Source: Isoetes taiwanensis (Eukaryota > Streptophyta > Lycopodiopsida > Isoetales > Isoetaceae). Taken from it: a DNA stretch of 64,000 nucleotides. Made by a program: the position numbers and the translations under genes. Where the stretch lies: positions 2,253,888 through 2,317,887 of the forward strand of contig JAJEKV010000011.1 in the NCBI GenBank assembly GCA_021234155.1, written 5' to 3'. Under the pieces are notes generated by a model, which was not told the DNA's origin, ran no database searches, and was given only the letters and a program-made list of their open reading frames with translations. Of this stretch, positions 44,370 through 56,659 are shown piece by piece. The first letter of the stretch is position 1. Each line of letters opens with the position of its first letter.

Positions 44370-45270
44370 CTCTCACTTAGAGCATGGGGCCCCAATAATG
44401 GGATGGAGGAGAAGAGGATAATAGAATAGATAAAGACATTAGAAGAGGTCAAGATAGCTGAAAACAGATGTAAAGCAGGATTGACCTGGCTAAAAGAAGC
44501 TGATAAATGCACGAAGTTCTTCTTTAAGATAGCTATAGAAAAGAAGAGATCTTCCACACTATCATCCATCACTCAAAATGATGGTTCGATTCTCAAATCT
44601 CCAGGAGATCTCAAAAAGTATTTATATAACCATTTCCATGCTTTCTTTGAAGAACACAACTAACCATTTCAAGAGACTTTTGAAGAGCTGGTGGTTTCAA
44701 AAGTCTCATTTATAATGAACTCTAGCCAGCAAGATATACTAAGTCTTCCCCTCTCTATTGAGGACCTTCAAAAGGCCACCTTTTTACTGGCTAAAAATAA
44801 ATATCCGGGTATAGATGGAATTCCCATAGAATTCTATCAATGCAATTGAGAATGGGTCAAGGATGATATCTTCTCTACATACACAGACTTTATGCAAGCT
44901 GAAAATCTAAACCCAAGATTGAACACAAGATGTATTTCCTTGGTTCCCAAGAGTAAGGAGCCAAGCACAATCAATGAATGGAGGCCCATCACACTTTTAT
45001 CTGCTTTCTATAAAATCATAGCTAAGGCTATGGCAGAGAAGATCAAGCCAATTCTAGCTGAAGGCATCTCAGAAGCCCGATCTAGCTTTCCACCGGGTAG
45101 AGTATCCTGAGCAATGGTGCAGTAGCATTTGAAGATTTGCACTGGGCTAGAAAAACAAGAAAAAAGGTGGCCTATCTAAAGCTAGACTTATCAGATGGAG
45201 TTTTTTGCATAAAATGATGCTCAAGCTGGGTTATGGAAATATTTTTACAGAAAGGGTCATGAAACTTCTG
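44370..45270 (+). pseudogene. LINE ORF2 reverse transcriptase, partial, unit B
   Basis: Same blocks and the same stops as unit A 40557-41480 (LKEADKCTKFFFKIAIEKKR; NEWRPITLL; YKIIAKAMAEK), so the decay preceded the duplication. One visible difference is CPGMDG here as YPGIDG. Confidence 0.85.
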
Positions 45271-46204
45271 CGATCTGCTTAGCTAATTCTCCCTGGTTCA
45301 GTTGTCTTATGTTTTTTTGGATGAAGATGTTTATGAAGAGAGTTGCAAGGAAAGGTAAAGGGATTGCTAGCTCTATTCCCTTGTCTTACAATCCCAAACA
45401 GATGGCTGTTATGTTGAGCCTAATTTAGATATGGATTGGGGGGCAATTGATGTCTCGATGACTCAGACTTTTAGGTTGAAGTTTTTATGATGTCCTATCC
45501 TCTTTTAGTAACAAGAGATGTTTGGCTACGTTGTAAATATTCATGAGCAAAATGTCTAGATATTTTAGAAACAGAATTGCATAGGACGTTATTTATGCTA
45601 TGTACAAATAGCTTGCAAAGAAACTAAATACAATTTGGATAAAGAAGTACAATTTAAATAGGTTATTTCAAGCCTTCCTTCTTCCGATATCTGTCGAGAT
45701 TTTTCATAAGAATCTATCAAGAAGTTGTAGATGACCTCATCCTCATTCGACCAGTTGCATGAATAGAGTTTTACATGAATCTCAATGCATCAAGTATTTA
45801 TCACGCCTTGTGATCATATCAAACAGCTACAATGACTGCTTATAGACTATACACGTTCTCCACTATGCATTTCGTGTGGTATTTTACATGTTTCTACATG
45901 AACTAAGTAAAGTCTTCTGAGATCATGCGATGAAATCCCATTGTCCATGAAACTATATTTTGTGCAGTAAGTAAAAGTTGATTCTCTTCACCCTTCTTAA
46001 CCATGCATGCATATAATTAATTCCAGCTATATAGAATGCTCAAAAAGAAGACCAACTAACCTTTCTCTCTTGTGCTTGCAAACATTTACATAAATCTTGC
46101 CACAACAGTCATTCATCATGCCCTATGATCAAGTCATACAATTTAAAATGAGTAATTATACAGTCTATAACTGCAAATACTTTCTAGATAAAAATACTTT
46201 CTAG
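45271..46204 (+). other. Joining region, unit B
   Basis: Copy of 41481-42390 with small differences. No gene recognised. Confidence 0.4.
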
Positions 46205-46484
46205 ATTGATACAAGTGGTGTATTAATGCAAGAAGGTAGGGTAATTGCATATGATTCTAGAAAGATGAACGATGCAGAACAGCAATACCCCACGCATGAC
46301 TGGAAATTATTTGTAGTTGTGCGTGCCTTGTGTATTTGGAGGTATTACTTGCTTGGGAGACGATTCCAGTTAGATACAGATCACCAGACTCTCCGCAATC
46401 ACACCTCAAACTTAGGCAGCGATGATGGATGGAATTCCTGAAGAAATATAATTTTGAAGTTGTGTATAAGCCAGGCAAGCATAA
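46205..46484 (+). pseudogene. Gypsy RNase H fragment, unit B, split by solo LTR
   Basis: As at 42391-42680, but here the continuation is found after the LTR insertion: VVYKPGKHNA ends at 46484 and VVADALSRHPLVTRTHCNAI resumes at 48040. Confidence 0.9.
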
Positions 46485-48034
46485 TGCGACGTCCCCTACT
46501 CATATACGGTGCACTCACCGTATACAAACAGGAGTTCATCCCCCATACCAGCTCCATGCTGATACAAGGCCCTCCACGTATCACAGCAACCTTGACGAGT
46601 TCCAGTGGGAAGAATGAAGGGATCATTTTACTCTGTCTCCCTCAGGGCCTACCTAGCCGCGAAAGCGTAAACATACACGTAAGTACAAATACATCAACAT
46701 CACATGACCATCACGAAGGATGGCTCACCACATATCTACATAGATAAAGATCAGTACATCACATATGAAGATCCTATCCAAGGCTCAGACTCAAGGGGAA
46801 GGACTGACGGCTTGGGCCTCCAGAAGTCATTGCAGACAGAATTCATGGCAAACGGATTTGGCTGGCATAAGAACATGGCTTAGGGTAGTCCACTCCATCC
46901 GCCCCTCCTGTGCACACTTTGTAGAGTAGGTTGAAAAGTCTTGGGACTTGACTGTAGCCCGCCAGATGCATAGCCAGAGGGGCTACTCCTGGGTTGCATC
47001 TCCCCAGTTCCGATGGGGCAGGTAGGGATTGCTCCCACCAAAGGTTGGCATGCTGGCTCAAGGTGACTAGAGGGCCACTGCCCGTACTCGACTGAACTCC
47101 ATGGAATGTGTCCACCACCCCAAGAGTGTCAAACCCATGCAAAGCCCGCACGCAGTGCCAGAGCATTAAGTCTAGTGCACTGTAGTCCCCGATAGGCTTT
47201 ACTACCAGAGGGACGTGATCATGAGCCAGGACATGCTCCTCCTTGTAAGCTAGTCTGGTCCCTCCACCCACAACCAGGTTTGGTTCTTGTACACAGGCCG
47301 AATTTAATCGTGCATTAAAGAGGGCTAGCTAGGAGCATCAACTACTAGGCTTTAAGGCCTCTACCCCCCTTCCCAATACAATGATTCCACAGAGATCATC
47401 ATCACATACATATCATAGAAGAACTAAAGAATAAGATTTAATCTAAATCACAGAGTTAGGTTCTTTAGTTATGGCTTGATACCTAGAGGTCTAGATAGCT
47501 GCTATGGGCAAATCAATAGGCTAAACCTACTTACTCTATGTCTGGGAGGCGGTTTAGACTATTGAATTGGCAAAATACCTGATCCCCTCAGGCTCCTCCG
47601 CTTTCGAATGCATCCATGTTGCAGAACTGCTCGAAGATGAAACTAGAAAGGGAAGCTGATGAGCTAGACTGCTCAGACAGACTTCGGGAGGCGAGATTGG
47701 CTTTTGGAGCAAGCAAAACGGAGTTCTAGAAGGTTGTGGACGAAAAATGGAAAGTTAGGGTTTCCTATGCCTTATATAGACTATAAGTTAGGGCTAGGGC
47801 TTCCATTAACCCTTGAGCATGTGGGACAAATGGGTGTGGCCCACTTGCCTATATTAATTAAGTGGGCTAAAGTGTACACATGAATAAATGTGCACACACT
47901 TGAAAGTTGCCCCCTAGGGTGCTACTTGCTTGGCTACGTCGCCTACAGACACGTCGGGGATGGCATGTACGCGATGATTTAATGCAAAGATAAAGATATA
48001 GCCCCGAGATCGTATCTCGTGGCCGAACGTCACA
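46485..48034 (-). mobile_element. Solo LTR of a chromovirus relative, minus orientation
   Basis: 1550 bp between duplicated CATAA (46480-46484 and 48035-48039). Plus-strand ends are TGCGACG and CGTCACA. Its reverse complement resembles the LTRs at 5276 and 16609 (for example gtgcacaggaggggcggatg, and gccatccttcgtgatggt). No internal region is present, so it arose by LTR-LTR recombination. It interrupts the RNase H-integrase junction of another element of the same broad family. Confidence 0.9.
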
Positions 48035-48039
48035 CATAA

Positions 48040-49130
48040 TGTTGTTGCCGACGCTCTTTCTAGGCATCCATTAGTCACTCGAACGCATTGTAATGCAATT
48101 TCCACTCTCACCAGTGAGTTTGGTAAGCAGATAGAGCGGAGTCTTAATCTAGATCCTAGATTTCAAGAAATATGGCAAAGTCTATCCAAGGAAGCCAGAA
48201 TGGATAAGGAGAGGGAAGCTTTTTGCCATTATACGAAGGAAGGTAACTTTATACGTCCCTGAAACATTAAAAGTTTGCAAGCTCAGTCTCCACGACACCC
48301 ATAACAGTCCTATGGCGGGGCATGCGAGATTCATGAAGACATATTTTAAGATCTGCTCCAGTATTTTTGGCCAGGTATGAAAAGGCACCTTGCGAGCTAC
48401 ATTAAGCAGTGTCAGATATCTCAACAGACAAAGGCGGAACAATTGCAGATCCCAGGAGAATTGCAGCCCTTAGATGTTCCTAATGCAAAGTGGGAAGTTA
48501 TTACCATGGTTTTAATTGTGGGGCTCCCACGCACTCTAAGGGGCTTCGATGCTTCAATGGTTTTGGTCGACAAGCTTTCCAAAATGGCGCATTTTTTGGC
48601 ATGTCAAACTACGGACACCGCCCTAGATACTGCCTTGTTGTTCACAAGAGAGATATTCTGCTTTCATGGGATGCCGCATACCATTATATCAGATCAGGAT
48701 CCTAAGTTTATTAGTGCATTTTGGAAGGATCTCTTTAGCACTATTCAAACTAAGCTTGCCATGAGCACAGCTTACCATCTTCAGACGGATGGCCAAACCG
48801 AGTGTAACAATCGCATAATAGAAGATATGCTATGTAATATGCTATGTAACTATGTCTAGAACAAGCAATTCCAATGGGCAGATTATATCTATTTAGTGGA
48901 GTTTGCGTATACTAGTACTAAACAGGAGTCCTCAAGGATGTCTCCTTTTATGATCAACTATGGCTATCAATGCCTTACTCCAGACACGTGGCACAATCTA
49001 GTTTCCAAGGTGGAAGTCTCCCAGTAGTTACTTACAGATATGCAGGCTTTGGTCGAAGAAATTCAAGGCTATTTGTAAGCTTCCAGAACCGGGCAAAAGA
49101 GCATTCCCGATAGGCATTGTACGCTGTGAG
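48040..49130 (+). pseudogene. pol: Gypsy RNase H end and integrase, second chromovirus copy
   Basis: VVADALSRHPLVTRTHCNAI, then the HHCC zinc domain (decayed) with YIKQCQISQQTK, where the second Cys of CxxC is Ser-shifted. The core follows with TMVLIVGLPRTLRG, TIISDQDPKFISAFW and DGQTECNNRIIEDML. The first catalytic Asp is Val here, while the second Asp and the Glu are kept. A short duplication repeats MLCN. Inactive. Confidence 0.88.
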
Positions 49131-49319
49131 AATTTCAATGCGAATCAGTATGGCTAAAGATTAAGGTTAAGCAGGCCAAGCTAAAAATTGGCAATTGCAA
49201 GAAGCTGGCACCTAGATGGGTGGGACCCTTTGAAATAACTGAGGATAGGCTCCCAAGCCTACCAGTTGAACTTACCCGCACATTTGAAGGTCTCATAAAG
49301 TCTTTCACGTGAGCCTTCT

Positions 49320-49560
49320 CAAGAAGCATGCACCCGATCTGGAAGAGATCCTCGATACGCCAACACTTTTGGAGATGACAGAAGATCAGTTGGAAATTGT
49401 TCCTGAGGCTCTCCTTGATCGTGCATATAAGCAGACCCGCAGGACTCAAATATTGCAATATTTGGTTAAGTAGAAACACTTACCAATGGAGGATGCAACC
49501 TGGGTTCTTAAAGCGGATTTGGACAAGGCTTACCCAGATTTTATGCGGCAATGCCAGGGC
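49320..49560 (+). pseudogene. pol: Integrase chromodomain, second chromovirus copy
   Basis: DTPTLLEMTEDQLEIVPEAL, then ILQYLVK, a stop (TAG for Trp), then KHLPMEDATWVLKADLDKAY and PDFMR. Closely related to 15673-16104. Confidence 0.85.
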
Positions 49561-50059
49561 CGATGCGATCGACTCCAAATCCAACGGTAAGCAGTGCATT
49601 GTGGATCCAGCATGGGTCATGTGCATGTTCGATCCGGCAGGGATCATGTAAGGGGTTGGGCTACATGCATCCTAGATGGGGAAATGGGCATATAGGCATT
49701 CATAATAGGATGCGTTCATCTACGACTATAATGGGAACATTGCCGATAAAACGCAAGCCTTAGGCATGATAGGATTTCCTTCATTCCTATTTTTTTCTTT
49801 AAGGTGGTGGTCCCTTTAACCACACTATTTAATTTGTTTTACGATGTGCTGTTATTCTGCATGTGTGTTCTTCTGTATAATTTTTTGCTATGAGGTTTGT
49901 TACCTATTATCAATGGACTACGGTTGTAAAAACTTTAATCAGTGATCATTTGCTGTACCTTTTATTATCTCATGAAGTAATACCTTCCATAACTTTATTG
50001 TTCTTATTTACCTACCTAACCCCAATGCTGAGGACAACATTATTCCCAGGGTAGGAGAA
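49561..50059 (+). other. 3' untranslated region and polypurine tract, second copy
   Basis: Related to 16105-16608. The tract before the LTR reads cagggtaggagaa. Confidence 0.6.
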
Positions 50060-51778
50060 TGTGACGTCCCATATATTTATATGGTATACGTATAAATACT
50101 ATGACACGTCACCCGAGTATAAGTAGACCCTTATGGGTCATTAGGGGATAATTTGGGCTAACCTAAAAGGGCTTTTGTTAGCTATGCTAAATTGTTAATA
50201 AGTTAATTAAGTTAATTAAACGAATTAATGTTATTAATTAGTAAGTGTAGGGTAATTAGGGAGCGCCACCTGGCCCAATTCGATTGGCCAGGGGAGACTT
50301 ACTAAACTTAGGGCGCAAGTTGAGTCACTATCGCCTCAATCGATTTGGGAAGAGTTGGATAAAGGAGGAGCTACTCATCACTGTACCCTGATCTAAAGGA
50401 TGGAAGCATTTCGAGATAATGGCTCTAGCCAAGAGACCAGTTAGTCTTTAGATAATTGGTGTTTCAGCTAACCCTTGTATGACTAGATGTATGGATAAAT
50501 TCTCTTTTATGTGTTATTGAGATGATGATGAATGCTTTGTCTATAATTATGTTCTCTCTCTGTTTCTCCTGAGTGTTTCGTATTAAGGGTGGGTAGAGAC
50601 CTAAAAAACTCAGTAGTAGTAGATATATTTCTAGCTATAAATGCAGCATGTGCACAAGAACCCACCTGGCTGTGGAGGCTATGATGTGATTAAGCACCAG
50701 TCAATGGGTAGCATGGTGAAGCGGGCGTAGAGCCTTGCTGAGCGCGGCTACTGGGGCTCCTACAATATGCTAGACTTATAGTCGGTTATCGCGGGTGTCC
50801 GGATATGGGTCTGACACCTGTTGGGTTGCAAAGCAGGTCTCAAAAGGATGGCCCCAGCTTGATGGGTGCGCCAAGGTGGCCCATGGATTTTTTTTTTTGG
50901 GGGAGGGGGGTAAGTGAGCACGGATGCGTGTGTATCGAGGCGGCACGCATCCTTTAGCACACCCAGGGATCCATTGTGCCCCGGGAGGGGATGCCTCCTT
51001 AACTCCGCCTCATCGGACCCGGGGAGATGTAACACCTCTTGGGGTCGCAGGGGCAAGTTCCGAAAGGACGGCCCCGGCTCGATGGGTGCGCCAAGGTGGC
51101 CCATGGATTTTGGGGGGGAGGGGGGGGGAAGTCGGCATGATGCTTGTATACCGAGGTGGCACGTATCCTCTAGCATGCCCAGGGATCCATTGTGCCCGGG
51201 GAGGGGACGTCTTCCCAATCTACCTCATCGGACTAGGGAGATGTAACCCGGAGTAGTCTCATAGGGTGAATCCATGAGATTGCATCTTCGGAAGGCTACA
51301 ATCATGTCATATAGCATATTATCTGCAAAGTGTGCACAGAAGGGGCGGATGGAGTGGACTACCCTAGCCATTGTTCTATGCCAGCCAATGCCTTGTTATA
51401 TTTTTGTCTGTTATTATCCGGAGGGCATGACTGTCAGTTGACCCTCTCGAGTCTGAGCTTGGGGTAGAGCCGTATTTATGGTGCATTTCTTATGTTATAT
51501 TGGCATTGTATTGTTGCTTATATGGAAGATGGATGGACCACCCTTCGTGATGGTATATTATTTTGTGTATGCTTGCTAGGTGCTAACATGTATGTAAGTT
51601 CTGCTCTACAGGATTTCCATAGAGGGCATGGGATGAATGACACCTCTGTATCCTTCACCCAGACACACGACCATCCCAAGTGGCCCGAGTTAGACGGAGG
51701 GCCCTTCCATGGTGGTGATCGCAGAGGGAGGGGGATTTCCCGTATTTACAATGGGAGCAGTATAGATTATGGGGCACA
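50060..51778 (+). repeat. 3' LTR of the second chromovirus copy
   Basis: Starts TGTGACGTCCC and ends approximately at ggggcaca. Diverged from the LTRs at 5276 and 16609 but colinear. It is longer because of an internal tandem duplication. The right end is less certain than the left because no target duplication can be tested: the 5' end of this element is missing. Confidence 0.8.
50817..51247 (+). repeat. Tandem duplication inside the LTR (two units of about 215 bp)
   Basis: Units 50817-51034 and 51035-51247 share gatgggtgcgccaaggtggc, ccatggatttt followed by a G-run, and cccagggatccattgtgccc. Confidence 0.85.
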
Positions 51779-51918
51779 AACAATTAGGGGTATTACTATA
51801 TTATTTGTATATATCGTGCTTGCATTTCAAGAAAATATATTCATCTATAAATTTAATGCTTTGTCACCACCAGTCTCCACAATGCCACTCCATCGCAATG
51901 GGGCAATCCATAGTGCAT

Positions 51919-52421
51919 TGTTAGTCCTGTGCCTCCTGGTACAGGACTATTCATGCATACGACAGACCAGGTCAAGCTCAAAAATCCTCAGTCAGCCACG
52001 GGTCAGCCATCAAAGGCTCAGCAGAAGACCAAGCAGCAGACCACGCAGTCAAAGCCTGTGGCCGTCAACAAGAGGCGCCGCTCAGACAAGTGACGGCCCG
52101 TCACCGCCCGTGTCAGCGTCAGCGTGATTCTAGGCACTTCAAGAGGCACCGCCAACATTCCTGCAAATCAGGCCTCCTTCCAGGAGTCGGCACCGAGATC
52201 AGTCAGAGTGTCTATATTGGGCCAAAGGCCATTGTACTATATATATGAGTAGAGCTAGCACATGAGTTTTTGGAGATGAGTTTTGAGTCTTGTCTCCTTT
52301 CAGTTTTTCTCTCTATTGCGAGAGCTCATGTATGTTCATCATTGATATCAAGAAAGCTTATCATTTTCCTCTCATTTGTTCTGTTTTCTTCTTCTTCTTC
52401 TCTTCTTGCAAATCCGTGACA
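51919..52421 (+). repeat. LTR 1 of the large gypsy array
   Basis: About 503 bp, starts TGTTAGTC and ends about gtgaca. Repeated at 62440-62953 and 63188-63704. Contains a plant TATA region (tactatatatatgag at 52234) shared by all copies. The primer site may start at tggactctctg (52430), but I cannot name the tRNA. Confidence 0.88.
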
Positions 52422-52550
52422 TAGTCCCCTGGACTCTCTGTTAGATCCACGGGTCCTCCAGAGGGCTGTCTTCCAGAGTTCCGAACCCGACCCCAAACAC
52501 CGCGCCGCCGCCGGGTCTGATTCCATCCTACTTTCTTACATGCGCCATGT

Positions 52551-54161
52551 ATGCGTCCAGAAATTTCACGCCCGGAAGAACTCCTTTCTCGACGGCCTCT
52601 CGCTTGGAGCGCCATCGGCACGAAGGAAACCGATGGCGACATGTATGGATCTGCTTATGACATAGAGGGAGGCCATCTTCGGTCTAGGGCTCAGTCAGCG
52701 CCACCAACCCCTCGTGTCCTGTCTCGTCCCAGTTCCCCGCCCCAAGCGTGCAAACATTGCTCACAACCTCAGTCCCCTCATCTATATCGGGGAGCCTTAT
52801 CGGGCTCAACCTTCTCAACCGTACTTTCATACCCCAACATGCCTACATCCATCATTCTTTCAGGGCCATCGCCTCTTCCTTCACAACCATCATCTCCCGG
52901 GTGGGCACGGATATCCACATGTCTCCTTTCGCCTACCCAGGGAATATCCTTTCCCTACGTTTCCCCTTTGCCCTTCCTGTTTACAACCTTACGGATCTCA
53001 AAACCAATGCTCCAAATACTTGGTTTCTCAACGCGATCACCCCTTCATCAGGGTCCTTCAGGCACCATGCCACATCCAACTCAACCTCAATATCCTCACT
53101 ATATTGTTCCTGTCCAGCCAAGCACTTTCACATCTACCTTTCAGACTCTGAAACTGACTTATCCCACCTTTGGCAACACGAAAGGCAAACCCTTATCTAC
53201 CAAAGTGCTCAGGCCCACATGGAAGAATTTGAGGCTCTAGCTGTCCTAAATGGTCATGCGCAACCTCAACTGAAATTCCACATCTTTTCCACCACTCTGC
53301 GTGGCTCTCCTCATCAATGGCTCATGTCCAACAAAAGCCATTGGAAACAAGACTGGTCAGAAATGAGAACTGCTTTTCTGTCTCATTATGGGACCACGGA
53401 TGATGATCAATTTCATCTCAAGCAACTCAATGAACTTCAACAAGAGCCCACGGAGTCTGCCTCGATTTTTTATGGATCGACTTCACATTCTGCTAAGTAA
53501 GCTCAAGGAGTACCCCACACAGAGCCAGATTTTGGTCTGGTTTCTCCAAGGACTTCCTCCAGCTATTCGACTCATGACTGAATACCTGCGTCCCAAGACT
53601 TTGGAGCAGGCTATCGACCTTGTCAATCACTCAGTCAATGTTTCCTCCCGAGGCGTGGCTCTTCAAGAGCTCCCGTTCATTCCACCTGTCATGGTTCCAC
53701 AAACGGCTGTTCAGCCTCAACACGTTAATCCACAGCGCAGTCAAATCTGGTGCCATATTTGCAAATACCAAGGCCATTTGGCAAATGAGTGCAACTCCAC
53801 CAATGGCCCGCCTCATTGCAAGCGATGCAACATGTGCAATCATGCCACGGAAGAGTGCACTCGCACTCATCCCACACCGTTCCGCAACAAAATGGTTTAT
53901 CAAGTGCAAACCACACCTCAGCAACAATCGCACTATCAGCAGCCACCACTTCAGGTGCAACCCACTCAACTCTATCAGCCACAGGAGCAACAACGGGGAT
54001 CCAACCCACGTCCTCCTTTTGATCCTTCTAAAGCACAGTGTTATCACTGTCAAGAATGGGGTCATACCACCACGGCGTGTCCTCAACTTCCACAAGTTCA
54101 GGTACAGCTTCCTGGCACAAATCAGACCACATCGGTCCGCCTCACGGCTTACCAACTCTGA
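52551..54161 (+). pseudogene. gag: Gag of the large gypsy element, three zinc knuckles, frame-broken
   Basis: N-terminal piece DMYGSAYDIEGGHL and SAPPTPRVLSRPSS. The capsid-type core lies in a second frame (53150-53500): AHMEEFEALAVLNGHAQPQL, RGSPHQWLMSNKSHW, MRTAFLSHYGT. A third frame (53388-54161) gives LVWFLQGLPPAIRL and three CCHC knuckles: CHICKYQGHLANEC, CKRCNMCNHATEEC and CYHCQEWGHTTTAC, all C-x2-C-x4-H-x4-C. Most gypsy Gags have one knuckle. Gln/Pro-rich linkers separate them. Confidence 0.8.
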
Positions 54162-54858
54162 ATTGCTAATGGCAAACAAGGCCCGAGACCAGTTCTTAAG
54201 AAGCCACCAAGAGCACCTCAGCAATCACGCTATCAACCAGCTCCAGCAAATCAACCTCAGCTGGATCAACAAGCACAAGAGGAAATTTTTCAGGCACTTA
54301 ATCCTCCATCCGGTAGTCAAATTGGGTTGGTTTAGTTTCACGCCCGGACCAAGGCATCACGTCCCTTGACCATTATTCCGAATGGCACGCAACTTGCCTT
54401 TGCAGTTGACACCATTCCTCATGCGGACGAAAAAAAGGTTCACTTTGCACCTGACTTGGAGAAGCTCATGCCACATGTCATGCCAAAAGTTCGCCAAAGC
54501 ATTTTGAACCTCATGCAAGCTGCGGAAGGCCGCACATTGGCAAATGTTCCCCGCCACCACCGAGCTCAACAAAGACAAGATACACCTTCCACATCTCAAC
54601 CTCCACGCTCTCGGGCGTATCCCAATATTGCTGCCGAGGTTGACTTACTCAAAGAAGTTCTTTGCTTCACTACCACGCACTCCAAAGACCGGTGGAACCA
54701 AAGCAGATCCTTTTTCTCATGTGCCTCTAGAACTCCAAGAGGAGCTAGCCAAGATCAAAATTCCTTTAAGCTTGGCAACCATTTTGAAACTCTCATCCCG
54801 CTCTCAAGGACCGCTTACCACTCCCAACCTGCTTTAGTTGGGGTCGTAGGTTACCTCT
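54162..54858 (+). pseudogene. Gag-protease linker of the large gypsy element
   Basis: Coding-like but frame-shifting sequence (PNGTQLAFAVDTIPHADEKK; HVMPKVRQSILNLMQAAEG). No domain recognised. Confidence 0.45.
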
Positions 54859-55194
54859 ACACCCACGGTCCATGCCACGGTGGGTAATCGACAAGTCAAC
54901 CATGTTCAAATAGATGGAGGTAGCGCGATCAATCTCATCACGGATAAACTCCGCAAAACAAATGGGCATCACACAACTCTTTCGTGTCCATATGACATCA
55001 AGTTGGCTAATGGCCATATAACGCGACTGAAGCGCGTCACACCTCTTCTTCACATCAACATCGGTGATCTCCGCTTCCCCATGGAATTTGAAGTTTGGAA
55101 AGTCGGGCGAAGATCCGGTGACTATGAAATGTTGGTCGGCAGACCTTTTTCTCCGCCAGGCCAAGAGTATCCATTCTTGGGCCCGCGGACCGCT
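54859..55194 (+). pseudogene. pol: Aspartic protease of the large gypsy element
   Basis: NHVQIDGGSAINLITDKL holds the catalytic D-G-G-S motif, followed by YDIKLANGHITRLKRV and YEMLVGRPF, the usual downstream pattern of retroelement proteases. Confidence 0.75.
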
Positions 55195-55819
55195 TAGTCA
55201 TCAACGATGGTCATCTCAATGCCACCATGGACTTGCAAACGTGCAGGATCATTTCGTTGACAATGCGGAACCCTCTCTCTCGAGACCGCGGATTACGAAG
55301 AAGTTCGAATATTTATCAAGTTCAGGCTCCACCTGCGAGTCTGCCTCTGTCATCCTACCCCGAATATGCTGATCCTTGGGGAGAAATGACTCTTGATCAG
55401 GACCAGTGCCGGGTCGCTTTGCTTGACCCTTTACCTCGCTCCTTGCAATCGAATCCAACGTGTTGATCACTTTTCGATCTTTGAACCTCCCGCAACTCCC
55501 TTCGTTGATGTACACGCTGTCATGAAGCAACCTCTGCTGGATGAAACGAGCAACCCCTCTTTTTCACCACGCAAAGTGCCACGCATCCGGTTATGCTCCA
55601 ACCTCCTGCACACATTGTCCAGATACCGGGTAATACCCCATATTCGGACTCGGAAGTCGAGATTGTGGATGTCGGCAACAATCAACCCGTCCGCCTTTGC
55701 CGCAAATCTTCCTCTCCTTACCGTAATGTAGGCCGTCAAGCCGTTCACAAAATTCAAACACATTTTTAAGCACGGAGTTACAGAGATCTTCGGGGAATCA
55801 ACAAAAGCTTGGGGAACTC
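55195..55819 (+). pseudogene. Protease-RT linker of the large gypsy element
   Basis: Coding-like fragments in changing frames (ADPWGEMTLDQDQCRVALLD, EPPATPFVDVHAVMKQPLLD). No domain recognised. Confidence 0.4.
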
Positions 55820-56640
55820 ACCATTCCTACCAAATCGATGCAAGACCATGTAGCAACGAGCGATGCACCGCTCAACCCTAATTACCGCGGATCGCGTCAA
55901 GGCGGAAATTGACAAACTCCTTGTCTGCGGGTTTGATCTATGAGGTCAAACATTCTCAATGGGTGAGCCCCATCGCCATTGCCCTCAAACACAATGGTAA
56001 GATCCGGTATGCGTGGGACTATCTGGAACTCAACCAGGGCCACGGAAGCGTGATCATTTTCCACTTCCCTTCACGTACCGGGTTACGAAGAGGTGGTCGG
56101 ACATGAGATGTACTCCTTCATGGATGGATTTTAAAAGCTACAATCGGATCTCAATCAAAGAATCTGATCAACTCAAGACTACTTTCACCACCCGGGGGGC
56201 ACTTTTGCCTACAAGGTGGTTCCTTTTGGATTATCAAACTCTCCATCAACGTTTCAACGCATCATGCTCTCGCCATGATTTCACGAAGGAAAATCCCTTC
56301 TTGCAAATTTTTTCAAGATGACTTCTCTGCCTCTGATTCCATGGCTGACCATTTGGATAAATTGGAACTCGTCTTCCCGTAAATGTGATGAGTCCCATTA
56401 GTCTCAATCTCGAAAATGCACCTTTTTGCGTCACCTCCGGTGTTACGTTAGGCCATGTTGTCGCCAAAGCGGGGTATCACCACGCATCCCGCCAAAATCG
56501 GTTGTGTGTGCTCAAGGCTAAAGCACCAGCCAATATCAAGGAGACACGCTCTTTCCCGGGTAAGGTCAATTATTACTCCACCTTCATACGGACTAGCAGC
56601 CCATTGCGGATCCCATTCATAAACTCACGGTGACGAATCC
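55820..56640 (+). pseudogene. pol: Reverse transcriptase of the large gypsy element, frame-broken
   Basis: GLIYEVKHSQWVSPIAIALK and NGKIRYAWDYLELNQG open the domain. DFKSYNRISIKESDQLKTTF follows, then regions for the catalytic box (about 56310, near FQDDF) and FPGKVNYYSTFIR in other frames. Decayed or mis-assembled. Confidence 0.78.
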
Positions 56641-56659
56641 ACCGGGCTTGAATTCCCGT

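Larger units (their letters stand above)
42706..46525 (+). repeat. Tandem segmental duplication, unit B
   Basis: Second copy of unit A. It lacks unit A 37675-39985 (LINE ORF1 middle through endonuclease; join at gaagtagaaagctgggagca, 43985) and lacks the SINE-like block. Otherwise very similar, and it continues into the complete solo LTR. Confidence 0.9.

Noticed and set aside
46843-47271. 142-codon minus ORF in the solo LTR
   Set aside because: Lies in LTR sequence and resembles no protein; not kept in the other LTRs.
53631-54224. 197-codon minus ORF over Gag
   Set aside because: Antisense shadow of the Gln/Cys-rich Gag region.
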